A stretch of 64,000 nucleotides of DNA from Bacteroidota bacterium (GTDB lineage Bacteria > Bacteroidota > Bacteroidia > CAILMK01 > JACPUW01): assembly GCA_016192035.1 (NCBI GenBank), contig JACPUW010000030.1, positions 132,322 through 196,321 of the forward strand, given 5' to 3'. Positions 43,499-52,261 of the stretch are shown here, piece by piece (the first letter of the stretch is position 1; each line of letters starts with the position of its first letter). Below the pieces are notes generated by a model, which ran no database searches, was not told the DNA's origin, and worked only from the letters and a program-made list of their open reading frames with translations. Position numbers and translations under genes: made by a program.

Positions 43499-45030
43499 CC
43501 TTAATATTAAAAGAGTTAATTTTTCTTTACAAGCGGGTAAATAGTGGACAGATTCATCCCTTAATTGAACCGAAAGAGAATGGTAATTTGACAGAGCGCT
43601 TATTGAGCAGTCTGCTGCCAACAAGAAATCCTTCCAATAAGGGCGGTTGGAGGGCTGAGGATTGGAATAACTGGTCTAATAGTAAACATGAAATTATGCT
43701 ACGCGGAGAACTAGCCAATAAACTGTATCCGTATGCTTTCTTATTAAATTCAAAACCATTTGTAAAATCTGCGTATGCCCGAGCCCTGATCGATGTGCTT
43801 AGATTATCAACCGCAGGTCGTATCCTTATGACTATCGGTTTTTACAATTCCGGCGTATTCTTCATGGAGAAGGCAATTGTAAAGGCTATAAATTTAGATA
43901 GTTGGGATATTGTTCTCTCCCTTTCTACAATCCTAAGTCAATATTACTCGTTAAGGGGTTCAATTCGTGTGAATGAATTCAATGATCTTGCTGACAAGTC
44001 CGTACAGCTAATAATTTGTACGCGCGACTTAAGAAAGATTCTGAATCGTTGGACTGTACATTTTGGCAAAAAGAGAAAAGCCAAAATGAATGAGATAGAT
44101 GAACTTCAAAATGACATTACAAGAGCTGAAAACATTGTTCAAGAAGGGAACAACCCAGGACTAAAACACTATTACTATAGGATAAAGCTATTCTATTTAG
44201 ATGCAGTGATGGACTATAAGAATGCCCTAAAGCTTTGCGATGAAGCCATCGGGTTTATCTATAAGCACAGTAAGATACCCGATAACAATAAGATAGGTAT
44301 ATACACGGGTACCCAGATGTACTGTTTCTTGAATTTAAAGCGATTTGAAGAAGCAAGGGATTTGGCAGAAACTATTGAGCTCTATTTCACTCCTGGTACG
44401 ATTAACTGGTTTAATGTAATGGAGTACTACTTTGTACTGTCGGTGCAAACTGCCAATTACATCCATGCATATGAATTGCTAGCCCAGGTTACCAGCAACG
44501 CAATTTACCCCCAGCTAACAGGGTCTAGGAGAAAGGTTTGGAGACTATTGGAGGCGTATATGCAGTTTATAATCAACTCTGGCATTTGGGTTGATAAACC
44601 CCCTAAGATTCAAGCCGAAGAATTCAAGATAGCGAGGTTTATGAATGAAGTAGGCAATTTAAGCCGGGACAAAACAGGGTTTCATGTAAGCATCCTTATT
44701 CTCCAGATCATGTTCTGGCTCAATAAGGCCGAATACGGGGCCATCATACAGCAGCAACCCGCCCTTAAGCGCTACATATACCGCCATCTATACGCGCGAG
44801 ACAATGAGCGGGCCCGCTTGTTTCTCACCTTCCTGTCGCGCATGGTGGACTACAACTTTAGATACGCCGATGTGGAAACCGGTACCAAGCGTTTGTTTAA
44901 CGCACTAAGAGGACAAGAAATGAACTACGTGGCCAACCTGGGGGGCAACGAGATCGTGGACTACGAACTGCTCTGGTCCTGGGTACTAGACCGGCTTAAA
45001 GAAAATTGGTCCGTGATAGTAGATAAGTGA
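43486..45030 (+). CDS. Helical-repeat (TPR-like) protein of unknown function
   Basis: A cytoplasmic protein of about 514 residues from the ATG at 43486; an in-frame TTG at 43408 would add 26 residues, but that stretch belongs to the duplicated upstream block. It is all-helical, with degenerate TPR-like pairs (YYYRIKLFYLDAVMDYKNALKLCDEAIGFIYK, YCFLNLKRFEEARDLAETIELYF, YYFVLSVQTANYIHAYELLAQV). No catalytic motif is seen. The first about 1150 bases are AT-rich and unlike the neighbours, while the last about 380 bases look like the rest of the chromosome, so the gene is a mosaic. Genes like this often occur in several copies, with a conserved end and a variable body; only one is here. Confidence 0.72.
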   Translation: MVRMPLILKELIFLYKRVNSGQIHPLIEPKENGNLTERLLSSLLPTRNPSNKGGWRAEDWNNWSNSKHEIMLRGELANKLYPYAFLLNSKPFVKSAYARALIDVLRLSTAGRILMTIGFYNSGVFFMEKAIVKAINLDSWDIVLSLSTILSQYYSLRGSIRVNEFNDLADKSVQLIICTRDLRKILNRWTVHFGKKRKAKMNEIDELQNDITRAENIVQEGNNPGLKHYYYRIKLFYLDAVMDYKNALKLCDEAIGFIYKHSKIPDNNKIGIYTGTQMYCFLNLKRFEEARDLAETIELYFTPGTINWFNVMEYYFVLSVQTANYIHAYELLAQVTSNAIYPQLTGSRRKVWRLLEAYMQFIINSGIWVDKPPKIQAEEFKIARFMNEVGNLSRDKTGFHVSILILQIMFWLNKAEYGAIIQQQPALKRYIYRHLYARDNERARLFLTFLSRMVDYNFRYADVETGTKRLFNALRGQEMNYVANLGGNEIVDYELLWSWVLDRLKENWSVIVDK

Positions 45031-45038
45031 TTCCCGGG

Positions 45039-46805
45039 TTACAGGAAGTACCTGTTCTTGGCTATCAGGGCATCGGCCAGTAGCCTGCGGCGGGCTATCC
45101 CATTAATGGCTGGGGCCTTTGTAAACCGTTTGAGTCCCAGCAGCATCATGCGGTGCATTTCTCCGGTGGCAAATCCGTTTAGTGCCCTTTTGCCGGCCAA
45201 ATGCAGACGGTCCACGGAGTCGGCCAGATAGGCCTCACACATGGCTATTTCAAGGCTGTGTGCTTCGGCCCCATGGGCCGCTACCAGTTTTTGCACGCGC
45301 AGCAAAAGGCTTTCGCTTATGTACAGCTCTATGGCCATGTCGGCTATGCTCATGGTGATTTCCTGCTCCTGCTCCAGCCGGGCACCCAGGGTTTGAAAAG
45401 CCGCCCCGGCACACATGAGTATGGCCTTTCGCATATTGTTTATGGCCTTTTGCTCATTGTCAAGCACATGCATGGGGCCTTCATCAAAACTGGGCAGTGC
45501 CATCAGCTCATCTTGCACCGATTTGGCAGGGCCCAAAAGATCCAATTGGCCTTTCATGGCCTTGCGCACAAACATGTCAACCGTGAGCAGCCGGTTTATC
45601 TCGTTGGTGCCTTCAAATATCCGGTTGATCCTGGAGTCGCGGTAAGCACGGGCCATGGGGTATTCCTCCGAAAAACCATAGCCTCCGTATATCTGAACCC
45701 CTTCATCCACTACATAATCAAGGGTTTCACTTCCATATACCTTGAGTATGGCGCACTCTATGGCGTATTCTTCGGCTGCGCCCAGCAGGGCTTGCGCGTC
45801 GGTCTTGCCGCTGGCCAGGAGCTCCTTTTTTTTGTGCTCTACCAGGTCAGTCGTGCGGTACAGCGCGGTTTCTACCGCATACACGCGGAGTGCCTGTTCG
45901 GCCAGCTTGTGCTTTATGGCCCCAAAACTGGCTATGGGCACCTTAAACTGTCGCCGTTCATTGGCATACCGCACCGAATGGTCTATGGCGCGCTTGGCGC
46001 CGCCCAAGGTGGCGGCTGCCAGCTTGAGCCTCCCCAGGTTCAGTATGTTAAAAGCTATGTAGTGCCCTTTGCCTATTTCGCCAAGCACGTTTTCTACCGG
46101 CACCTTTACATCGGCAAAGAATACCTGGCGGGTGGACGAGCCTTTGATGCCCATTTTGTGTTCTTCGTTGCCCAGGCTAAGGCCCTCATACCCTCGTTCT
46201 ACTATGAAGGCGGTGAATTTGTCACCGTCCACCTGCGCAAACACCGTAAACACATCGGCGAAACCGGCATTGGTAATCCACATTTTCTGGCCATTGAGTA
46301 TATAGTGTTTGCCATCGGCACCCAGCACGGCCTTAGACTTGGCTGCCCTGGCGTCAGAACCCGACTCGGGTTCTGTAAGGCAGTAGGCCCCAAGCCATTC
46401 CCCACTTGCCAGTTTGGGTAAGTACTTTTCTTTTTGTTCGGCGGTGCCGTAATAGAAAATAGGCAGGGTTCCAATACCTATATGGGCAGCATAGGCCACC
46501 GCAAACGAATGCCCAGCTCCAAGAATCTCTGTTTGTAGCATTAGGGTGATTTCATCCTTGCCAAACCCACCATACTGTTCAGGCAGGCCGGTGCCCAGCA
46601 ATCCGAGTTGTCCCGCTTCTTTAAGGATGGATTCCATGAGCCCATCCTCCTGTTTGTCGAGGCGGTCGTGGTTTGGATCTACGTGTGTAGCCATGAATTC
46701 ACGGCACAGGTCGGCTATCATGTGCTGTTCTTCGTCAAACTGTGCTGGGCTAAAGGCAGTGGCTGCCTCTTGTGCCTTCACTAAAAATTCGCCTCCTTTT
46801 AGCAT
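45039..46805 (-). CDS. Acyl-CoA dehydrogenase, long form
   Basis: A FAD enzyme that makes the first double bond in fatty-acid beta-oxidation. Residues 1-400 form the usual ACAD fold: YCLTEPESGSDARAAKSKAVL (about 140-160), KMWITNAGFADVFTVFAQVDG, and GGYGFSEEYPMARAYRDSRINRIFEGTNEINRLL (about 373-405). The catalytic Glu lies in this last motif (FEGTNE). About 190 further helical residues make a C-terminal extension (588 in all), as in long VLCAD-like forms. It is the last gene of the fad operon, 20 bases after the thiolase. Confidence 0.93.
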   Translation of the reverse strand: MLKGGEFLVKAQEAATAFSPAQFDEEQHMIADLCREFMATHVDPNHDRLDKQEDGLMESILKEAGQLGLLGTGLPEQYGGFGKDEITLMLQTEILGAGHSFAVAYAAHIGIGTLPIFYYGTAEQKEKYLPKLASGEWLGAYCLTEPESGSDARAAKSKAVLGADGKHYILNGQKMWITNAGFADVFTVFAQVDGDKFTAFIVERGYEGLSLGNEEHKMGIKGSSTRQVFFADVKVPVENVLGEIGKGHYIAFNILNLGRLKLAAATLGGAKRAIDHSVRYANERRQFKVPIASFGAIKHKLAEQALRVYAVETALYRTTDLVEHKKKELLASGKTDAQALLGAAEEYAIECAILKVYGSETLDYVVDEGVQIYGGYGFSEEYPMARAYRDSRINRIFEGTNEINRLLTVDMFVRKAMKGQLDLLGPAKSVQDELMALPSFDEGPMHVLDNEQKAINNMRKAILMCAGAAFQTLGARLEQEQEITMSIADMAIELYISESLLLRVQKLVAAHGAEAHSLEIAMCEAYLADSVDRLHLAGKRALNGFATGEMHRMMLLGLKRFTKAPAINGIARRRLLADALIAKNRYFL

Positions 46806-46825
46806 GGTTGAAATTTTTTTATGGA

Positions 46826-47995
46826 TTAATCTATGCGTTCAATGATCCCTGCTATGCCCTGCCCCCCACCCACGCAGGCGGTAACCAAGCCGTATTTTTT
46901 GTTTCGCCTTCGCAATTCATTGATAATGGTAATGGTAAGGCGTGCTCCAGTGGAGCCAAGCGGATGGCCCAGGGCTACTGCACCACCGTTTACATTGGTG
47001 ATACCGTGGTCCATATCCAGGCTGCGCATCACGGCAAGCGACTGTGATGCAAAGGCTTCATTCAATTCGATAAGGTCTATATCGGCCAGTTGAAGCCCGG
47101 CCCTTAGTAGGGCCTTGGGCACTGCGGCTACGGGGCCTATGCCCATAATCCGGGGCTCTACCCCCGCCGATACATATGACCGCAGTACGGCTACGGGCTT
47201 TAGATTGTGTTCTTTTACCGCTTTTTCAGATGCCACCAGCACAAAGGCAGCCCCATCTGAGGTTTGTGATGAGTTGCCCGCCGTGACACTGCCCCCCAGG
47301 GCAAACACGGGTTTGAGTTGTGAAAGCGCTCCTACGGTGGTGTCTTTTCTGGGGCCCTCATCGGTGTCCACCACAAATTTTTTGGTTTTGGGCCGGCTTC
47401 CCGCCACAAACGTTTCTGATACTTCAATCGGTGTAATTTCCTGAGAAAAAAGTCCTTGCTCAATGGCGCGAATAGCCCTTTGGTGGGATTCGTATGAAAA
47501 TAGGTCTTGGTCTTCGCGGGAAATGGAATAATCCTTGGCCACGGCTTCGGCCGTGAGTCCCATGCTAAAGAAGTAATCTGGGTGTTGCTTGGCTATTTCG
47601 TAGTTGGGCACGGTTCGCCAACCCACTGTGGGCACAAGCGACATGCTTTCCGTGCCACCAGCTATGATCATGTCGGCCATGCCGGTAGCTATCTTGCCTG
47701 TGGCCAAACCTATGGTTTCAAGACCAGAGGCACAGTAGCGGTTTACCACCATCCCAGGTGTATCCTTTGATAATGCTTGCAGCGCTATCATCCTTCCTAT
47801 CTGCAAACCCTGTTCTGCCTCTGGCACGGCGTTGCCTACTATGAGGTCGTCCACCAGTGATGGGTCAATTTGGGTTTTTGCAAGCAGGTATTTTATTACC
47901 TGGGTTGCCAGGTCATCGGGCCTAGTAAACCTGAAACTGCCTTTTTTTGCTTTGCCGATGGGCGATCTAAAACCTTGTATAATATATGCTTCCAT
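46826..47995 (-). CDS. fadA: Acetyl-CoA C-acyltransferase (thiolase)
   Basis: Cleaves 3-ketoacyl-CoA to acetyl-CoA and a shortened acyl-CoA. The nucleophile Cys88 is in VVNRYCASGLETIGLA; the C-terminal His and Cys are in NVNGGAVALGHPLGSTGARL and VTACVGGGQGIAGI. 389 residues is typical. The gene lies 4 bases after the stop of the multifunctional protein and 20 bases ahead of the acyl-CoA dehydrogenase, within one operon. Confidence 0.95.
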   Translation of the reverse strand: MEAYIIQGFRSPIGKAKKGSFRFTRPDDLATQVIKYLLAKTQIDPSLVDDLIVGNAVPEAEQGLQIGRMIALQALSKDTPGMVVNRYCASGLETIGLATGKIATGMADMIIAGGTESMSLVPTVGWRTVPNYEIAKQHPDYFFSMGLTAEAVAKDYSISREDQDLFSYESHQRAIRAIEQGLFSQEITPIEVSETFVAGSRPKTKKFVVDTDEGPRKDTTVGALSQLKPVFALGGSVTAGNSSQTSDGAAFVLVASEKAVKEHNLKPVAVLRSYVSAGVEPRIMGIGPVAAVPKALLRAGLQLADIDLIELNEAFASQSLAVMRSLDMDHGITNVNGGAVALGHPLGSTGARLTITIINELRRRNKKYGLVTACVGGGQGIAGIIERID

Positions 47996-47999
47996 GTGA

Positions 48000-50369
48000 T
48001 TAGTTTCTTAGTGGTTTTCCGGTTTTCAATATGCTTTGTATCCTTTCCAGGGTTTTTTTCTCACCCAACAGGGACAAGAAGGCCTCCCTTTCCAAATCAA
48101 GCAGGTACTGCTCACTCACCATTTGTGGCTCTGATAGGTCGCCCCCGCATATCACATAGGCCAATTTTTGTGAAATGAGCAGGTCATGTGCAGAAATATA
48201 GTTCCCTTGCTGCATGGCGTAGGCACCGGCCAAAAGTCCGCCCAGGGCGGTTTTGCCCAAGACTTTTATATCAGTGCGAAGGGAGGGAGGGGTGTATCCG
48301 GCCCGGGCTAGGGATAGTGCCTTGTTCTTGGCATCGCCCAGCAAGCGGCGGCGGTTTATGGAAATGTGGTCCCTACCCGGCGTAAGTATCTTCATGTCAA
48401 ATGCCTCTTTGCCTGAGGTAGAAACTTTGGCCATGCCAATGGTCATAAACTGTTGGTTGAGGTAGGGAAGCTCTGGGTCACCACTATAGTATGCATCAGA
48501 GGCCCTAAGGGCAAACTCTTTGGTGCCCCCGCCTGCCGGTATCAAGCCTGCTCCCACTTCTACCAGCCCTATGTACGATTCTGCACTGGCCTGCACCGCA
48601 TCGGCGTGGAGCACCAACTCGCAACCACCGCCCAAACTGAGATTGAATGGGGCAGCTACAATTGGGATTGCCGAAAGCCGGACGCGCATCATGGCTTTCT
48701 GAAAAGTGCTCACCGCCATTGATAGCTCGTCATATTCTTGCTCTATGGCCAACATAAAGATGGAAGCCAAATTGGCACCTGCCGAAAAGTGCTGGCCATC
48801 ATTGCCAATTACCAGGGCATCATATGACTTTTCCGCCAAATCAATGGCGCGGAACAGGGCGGTAATCACTTCTTCGCCAAAAGTGTTCATTTTGCTATGG
48901 AATTCCAGACCCAACACGCCATCGCCCAGGTCTATCACACTCGCTCCCTTATTTGACCACACCAGTTTAGACTGGCGCAGCCCGTCAAGCACTATAAAAT
49001 CGTGCGTACCGGCTATGGCTTGGTGCGTGTTGGCAGTGGGCGAATAACTCAGTTTTTGCCCTTGATTTATGGAATAGAAGGAGTGAATGCCAGAATGGAC
49101 CATGTGGTGTACCCACTGAGGATAGGCAGCTGGATTTTTTTCTACCTGTTTGGCCACTCCAAGGGTATCCCAAATTTCAAAAACGCCCATTTCCCACCCA
49201 AAACCTGCCTTTATGGCATCGTCCACTTGATGGGGCAAATCACTAATTCCTGGAATGCGGTGCGCGGCATAGGCGAAAAGTTTTCCAAAAAAGTCGGCAG
49301 TAAACTTGCCATACTTATCATCAAATTGGGCCAGCTTCATGATGCGTTTGGCCAGGTTGTCTTCTTCTTTCAGTGCGGCCACCACCGCCAGACGGATTTT
49401 TTCCTTTGGCCTGTATGTCAGGCTTTTTATATCTAAACTGTGGATATCGGAATTGCCGCCCTCCAATTTCACCTTTTGGTAAAAACCTTGGCCTGACTTG
49501 TCACCAACCCAGCCATTGGCCACCATTTTTCTTACATAATCTGGAACCAAATAGTAATCACGAGACTCGTCGCCAGGGCAATCCTTGTATAGGTTGTCGG
49601 CTACCTTGGTAAGCGTGTCAATGCCTACCACGTCACAAGTCCTGAATGTGGCTGATTTGGGTCTTCCTACCAATGGTCCTGTGATGGCATCAATCTCCTC
49701 AATGCACAGGCCATAGTCTTGCATGAGTTTGAAAATAAGAAGGATACTATAAACGCCTACCCGGTTTGCAATGAAAGCGGGCGTATCCTTGGCCATTACG
49801 GTAGTTTTACCTAGGTAGCGGTCGCCATAGTCTAGCAAGAAGTCCACTACTTGTGCATCTGTTTCAGGGCCGGGAATGATTTCCAGAAGGGGAAGGTATC
49901 TGGGAGGGTTGAAAAAATGGGTGCCAGCAAAGTGCTTGGTAAAATCGCTTGACCTTTCTGCTGCCAGTAGCTGGATGGGAATTCCCGAAGTGTTGGTAGT
50001 AATCAGCGTACCGGGTTTCCGGTATTGCTCTACTTTGGCAAATAGGGCCTTTTTTATATCAAGGTTTTCTATCACTGCTTCCAGGACCCAGTCGCATGTT
50101 GATATGCGGGCCAGATCATCGTCCAGGTTACCGGTTTGTATGTGCCTGGCAAGGGAGGGATGATAAATGGGCGATGGTTTGGCTGCCAAGGTGTCGGCCA
50201 AGGCTTTGTTGGCTACCGCATTCCGGGGGGTACTGGGATTATTGGCAAGATTTGGTGGGAGTATGTCGAGCAATAGCACGTCAAGGCCAATATTGGCGAA
50301 TAGGCATGCCAGCCTAGAGCCCATGACACCCGAACCCAATACGGCTACTTTTTTTATCCTTCGTTTCAT
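48000..50369 (-). CDS. fadB: 3-hydroxyacyl-CoA dehydrogenase / enoyl-CoA hydratase fusion
   Basis: A 789-residue two-activity enzyme of beta-oxidation, with dehydrogenase first and hydratase second, opposite to the order in E. coli FadB. The NAD-binding start is VAVLGSGVMGSRLACLFANIGLDVLLLD (8-35), with the catalytic segment HFAGTHFFNPPRYLPLLEIIPG (about 144-165). The hydratase half begins about residue 475 with GVLGLEFHSKMNTFGEEV; NDGQHFSAGANL (about 518) and NLSLGGGCELVLHADAVQASAESYIGLVEVGAGLIPAGGGTKE (about 570-612) hold the oxyanion hole and acidic catalytic residues. It overlaps the TetR gene by 4 bases (ATGA). Confidence 0.94.
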   Translation of the reverse strand: MKRRIKKVAVLGSGVMGSRLACLFANIGLDVLLLDILPPNLANNPSTPRNAVANKALADTLAAKPSPIYHPSLARHIQTGNLDDDLARISTCDWVLEAVIENLDIKKALFAKVEQYRKPGTLITTNTSGIPIQLLAAERSSDFTKHFAGTHFFNPPRYLPLLEIIPGPETDAQVVDFLLDYGDRYLGKTTVMAKDTPAFIANRVGVYSILLIFKLMQDYGLCIEEIDAITGPLVGRPKSATFRTCDVVGIDTLTKVADNLYKDCPGDESRDYYLVPDYVRKMVANGWVGDKSGQGFYQKVKLEGGNSDIHSLDIKSLTYRPKEKIRLAVVAALKEEDNLAKRIMKLAQFDDKYGKFTADFFGKLFAYAAHRIPGISDLPHQVDDAIKAGFGWEMGVFEIWDTLGVAKQVEKNPAAYPQWVHHMVHSGIHSFYSINQGQKLSYSPTANTHQAIAGTHDFIVLDGLRQSKLVWSNKGASVIDLGDGVLGLEFHSKMNTFGEEVITALFRAIDLAEKSYDALVIGNDGQHFSAGANLASIFMLAIEQEYDELSMAVSTFQKAMMRVRLSAIPIVAAPFNLSLGGGCELVLHADAVQASAESYIGLVEVGAGLIPAGGGTKEFALRASDAYYSGDPELPYLNQQFMTIGMAKVSTSGKEAFDMKILTPGRDHISINRRRLLGDAKNKALSLARAGYTPPSLRTDIKVLGKTALGGLLAGAYAMQQGNYISAHDLLISQKLAYVICGGDLSEPQMVSEQYLLDLEREAFLSLLGEKKTLERIQSILKTGKPLRN

Positions 50370-50938
50370 AAACTGTTGTTTAAAAATCTGTTGTAAATGT
50401 TTTTGTGGGCATTATGTAAATAGGTATCGTCTTGAAATACCTGGGCAAGCAGGAGACCGCCTTCTACTTCGGCCACACTTTGCCAAGCCATGGTAGCTAC
50501 CTGGGCGTGTGGGTGGCCCAATTCGGTAAGTATGCATTCCATGCACTGGGCCCAAGAGGTAAAAAAGCGTTGTATTTCAGCCGAAAAGCTTGGTCTAATA
50601 GGTGTGGTTTCCAGGCCAATGCTGGCCATAAGGCACCCCACGCGTTGGGTAAAGAAGATTTCTACCGATTTCTCTATTAGATAGCGCAACTTATCGGCAG
50701 GGGCAAGATCAGGATTATCCGCTATTTGGAATATTTTCTTTTCGTAATACTGGTTCAGGTTTTCCAACACGGCTTCCATCAATTGCTCTTTGCCTGAAAA
50801 ATGATGGTATAGGCTGCCTTTTAGAAGTCCGCATGCCTTGCCAATATCTGACATGGTGGTATGGTGGTACCCTTGTTCCTTGAAGACAAGAAGCGCGTTT
50901 CGAACGATGTCTTCCTTGCCAATTTTCTGGGTAGGCAT
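50366..50938 (-). CDS. TetR-family regulator of the fatty-acid oxidation operon
   Basis: A 190-residue repressor, likely sensing acyl-CoA. The N-terminal helix-turn-helix domain is KEDIVRNALLVFKEQGYHHTTMSDIGKACGLLKGSLYHHFSGKEQLMEAVL (about 8-57), the classic TetR/AcrR pattern. The rest is the ligand and dimer domain. It is the first gene of the fad operon, overlapping the next gene, and a perfect palindrome overlapping its own promoter lies just upstream, so it most likely represses its own operon until fatty acyl-CoA appears. Ligand identity is inferred from context. Confidence 0.93.
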   Translation of the reverse strand: MPTQKIGKEDIVRNALLVFKEQGYHHTTMSDIGKACGLLKGSLYHHFSGKEQLMEAVLENLNQYYEKKIFQIADNPDLAPADKLRYLIEKSVEIFFTQRVGCLMASIGLETTPIRPSFSAEIQRFFTSWAQCMECILTELGHPHAQVATMAWQSVAEVEGGLLLAQVFQDDTYLHNAHKNIYNRFLNNSL

Positions 50939-50942
50939 AGGG

Positions 50943-50972
50943 CAAACATAGCAAATTTATTTTACCAAACAA
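50943..50972 (-). promoter_or_regulatory. Promoter of the tetR-fadBA-acd operon
   Basis: On the minus strand, TTG (50972-50970), 19 bases, then TATGTTTG (50950-50943) fit the Bacteroidota TTG-N19-TAnnTTTG promoter exactly. The expected transcript start falls at or very near the A of the ATG at 50938, so the mRNA would be leaderless or nearly so. Confidence 0.8.
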
Positions 50973-50989
50973 CCGTTTGGTAAAATAAA
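50956..50989. promoter_or_regulatory. Palindromic TetR operator
   Basis: Two perfect 15-base arms, TTTATTTTACCAAAC and GTTTGGTAAAATAAA, flank AACC. The inner ACCAAAC/GTTTGGT core is typical of TetR-family operators. It covers the -33 element and spacer of the fad promoter, so a bound repressor would block RNA polymerase. Confidence 0.88.
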
Positions 50990-51030
50990 AAAGCTTCTAA
51001 GACATTTTGATGGCCTGGGAGCCCTTGGTC

Positions 51031-52221
51031 TTAGGATTCGTTTTGGTTAAAATTGAATTTTAACGTGAACCTCAAGGTATTGGCCAATGGGCTTGTACCA
51101 ATAGATCTCCTGCGGGCATCAATAAGATATGACACGTCAAATGACAAGGTGTTGTATTTCAGGCCCACGCCTGTAGTGAAATATTGCCTATTGCCCTTAG
51201 TGCGGTGCTCATAAAAGTAGCCTGCCCGTACGGCAAAAGTTTTGGCATACCAGTATTCCAGCCCCAATGATGGGTTGATCTCCCGCATTTCTTCCTTAAA
51301 CCCTCCAGGCGCGTCATAAAATGACTGAACCATGCCCTGTGGAACGCCCACGTCTGAACTCTTGCCAAATATGATGATGGGGTCGCCATTGGGGCCTATG
51401 CTATCTGGATCCACATACGGCAATGTGGGGACCAACAATTTTGTCAAATCACATACTATGGCCAACTCGTTGTACTCGTCGAGGTGAAAATTGAGGTATC
51501 CCCCAAACCGCAGGGTAATGGGAATGAAGTCTGACTCGGCGTTTTTGATATAGGAAATTTTGGAGCCTATGTTTGAAATGTTCATGCCCAAGGCCCAATC
51601 TACCTCTTGCCCCCAGAGTGAGGCTTCTGGTTTGCGGTAATACCATGAGGCATCGCCGGCAAATGATATTCCCGGGCGCGAATCGGCACCGTTGAGGCTT
51701 ATACCACCGGTAAGGTTGCTATAAATGAACCTTAGGGCAACCCCAATGCTAAAATTGTCGGATAGTTTGCGGGCATAGGCACCATCAACAGCCAATTCGT
51801 TTGGGCTGAAGGTACCTAAATTTTGATTGCTCATATCGGTAAACACGATATCGCCCAGGGTAAAGTACCGTAGGGAAGCCCCAAATCCCGATAGTTCATC
51901 AATCTTATAGTATCCAGTAAGATAGCTAAGGTTTATGTCAGGCACCAAGTGCTTTAGCCAAGGCGTGTATGAAAGGGAAATGCCAAAGGGGTTTTCCATA
52001 AAGGCCAATTTGGCTGGGTTCCAATGAATGGTATTGGCGTCAGGGCTTAAGGCCGCGCCTACCTCGCCCATACCTCCTGATCTAGAATCGGGTGTGATGG
52101 TGAGAAAGGGAACCCCCGTAGTAATTACATTCATTCTGCCATCCACATTGATCATCTGGGCATTGGCCGCAAAGGTGAGCATCACCGCAAAGCCAGACAA
52201 CATGAGCCTCATCCAATTCAT
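51031..52221 (-). CDS. porV: T9SS outer-membrane protein PorV (LptO)
   Basis: A 396-residue outer-membrane barrel that carries T9SS cargo to the attachment complex with PorU. The signal peptide is MRLMLSGFAVMLTFAANAQ. The mature start, with TGVPFLTITPDSRSGGMGEVGAALSPDANTIHWNPAKLAF, is the PorV signature. The ATG at 52221 is preferred to the one at 52251; the latter adds 10 polar residues. It follows porU by 40 bases on the same strand, the arrangement seen in most T9SS genomes. Confidence 0.95.
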   Translation of the reverse strand: MNWMRLMLSGFAVMLTFAANAQMINVDGRMNVITTGVPFLTITPDSRSGGMGEVGAALSPDANTIHWNPAKLAFMENPFGISLSYTPWLKHLVPDINLSYLTGYYKIDELSGFGASLRYFTLGDIVFTDMSNQNLGTFSPNELAVDGAYARKLSDNFSIGVALRFIYSNLTGGISLNGADSRPGISFAGDASWYYRKPEASLWGQEVDWALGMNISNIGSKISYIKNAESDFIPITLRFGGYLNFHLDEYNELAIVCDLTKLLVPTLPYVDPDSIGPNGDPIIIFGKSSDVGVPQGMVQSFYDAPGGFKEEMREINPSLGLEYWYAKTFAVRAGYFYEHRTKGNRQYFTTGVGLKYNTLSFDVSYLIDARRRSIGTSPLANTLRFTLKFNFNQNES

Positions 52222-52261
52222 CTTTAGGTGCGCGAAATTACGATTGTCCACTAGGTATGGT

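Noticed and set aside
45201-46421. 406-codon plus-strand ORF
   Set aside because: Lies entirely opposite the acyl-CoA dehydrogenase; its composition (rich in His, Tyr, Gly, Phe) is typical of an antisense shadow and it has no motif.
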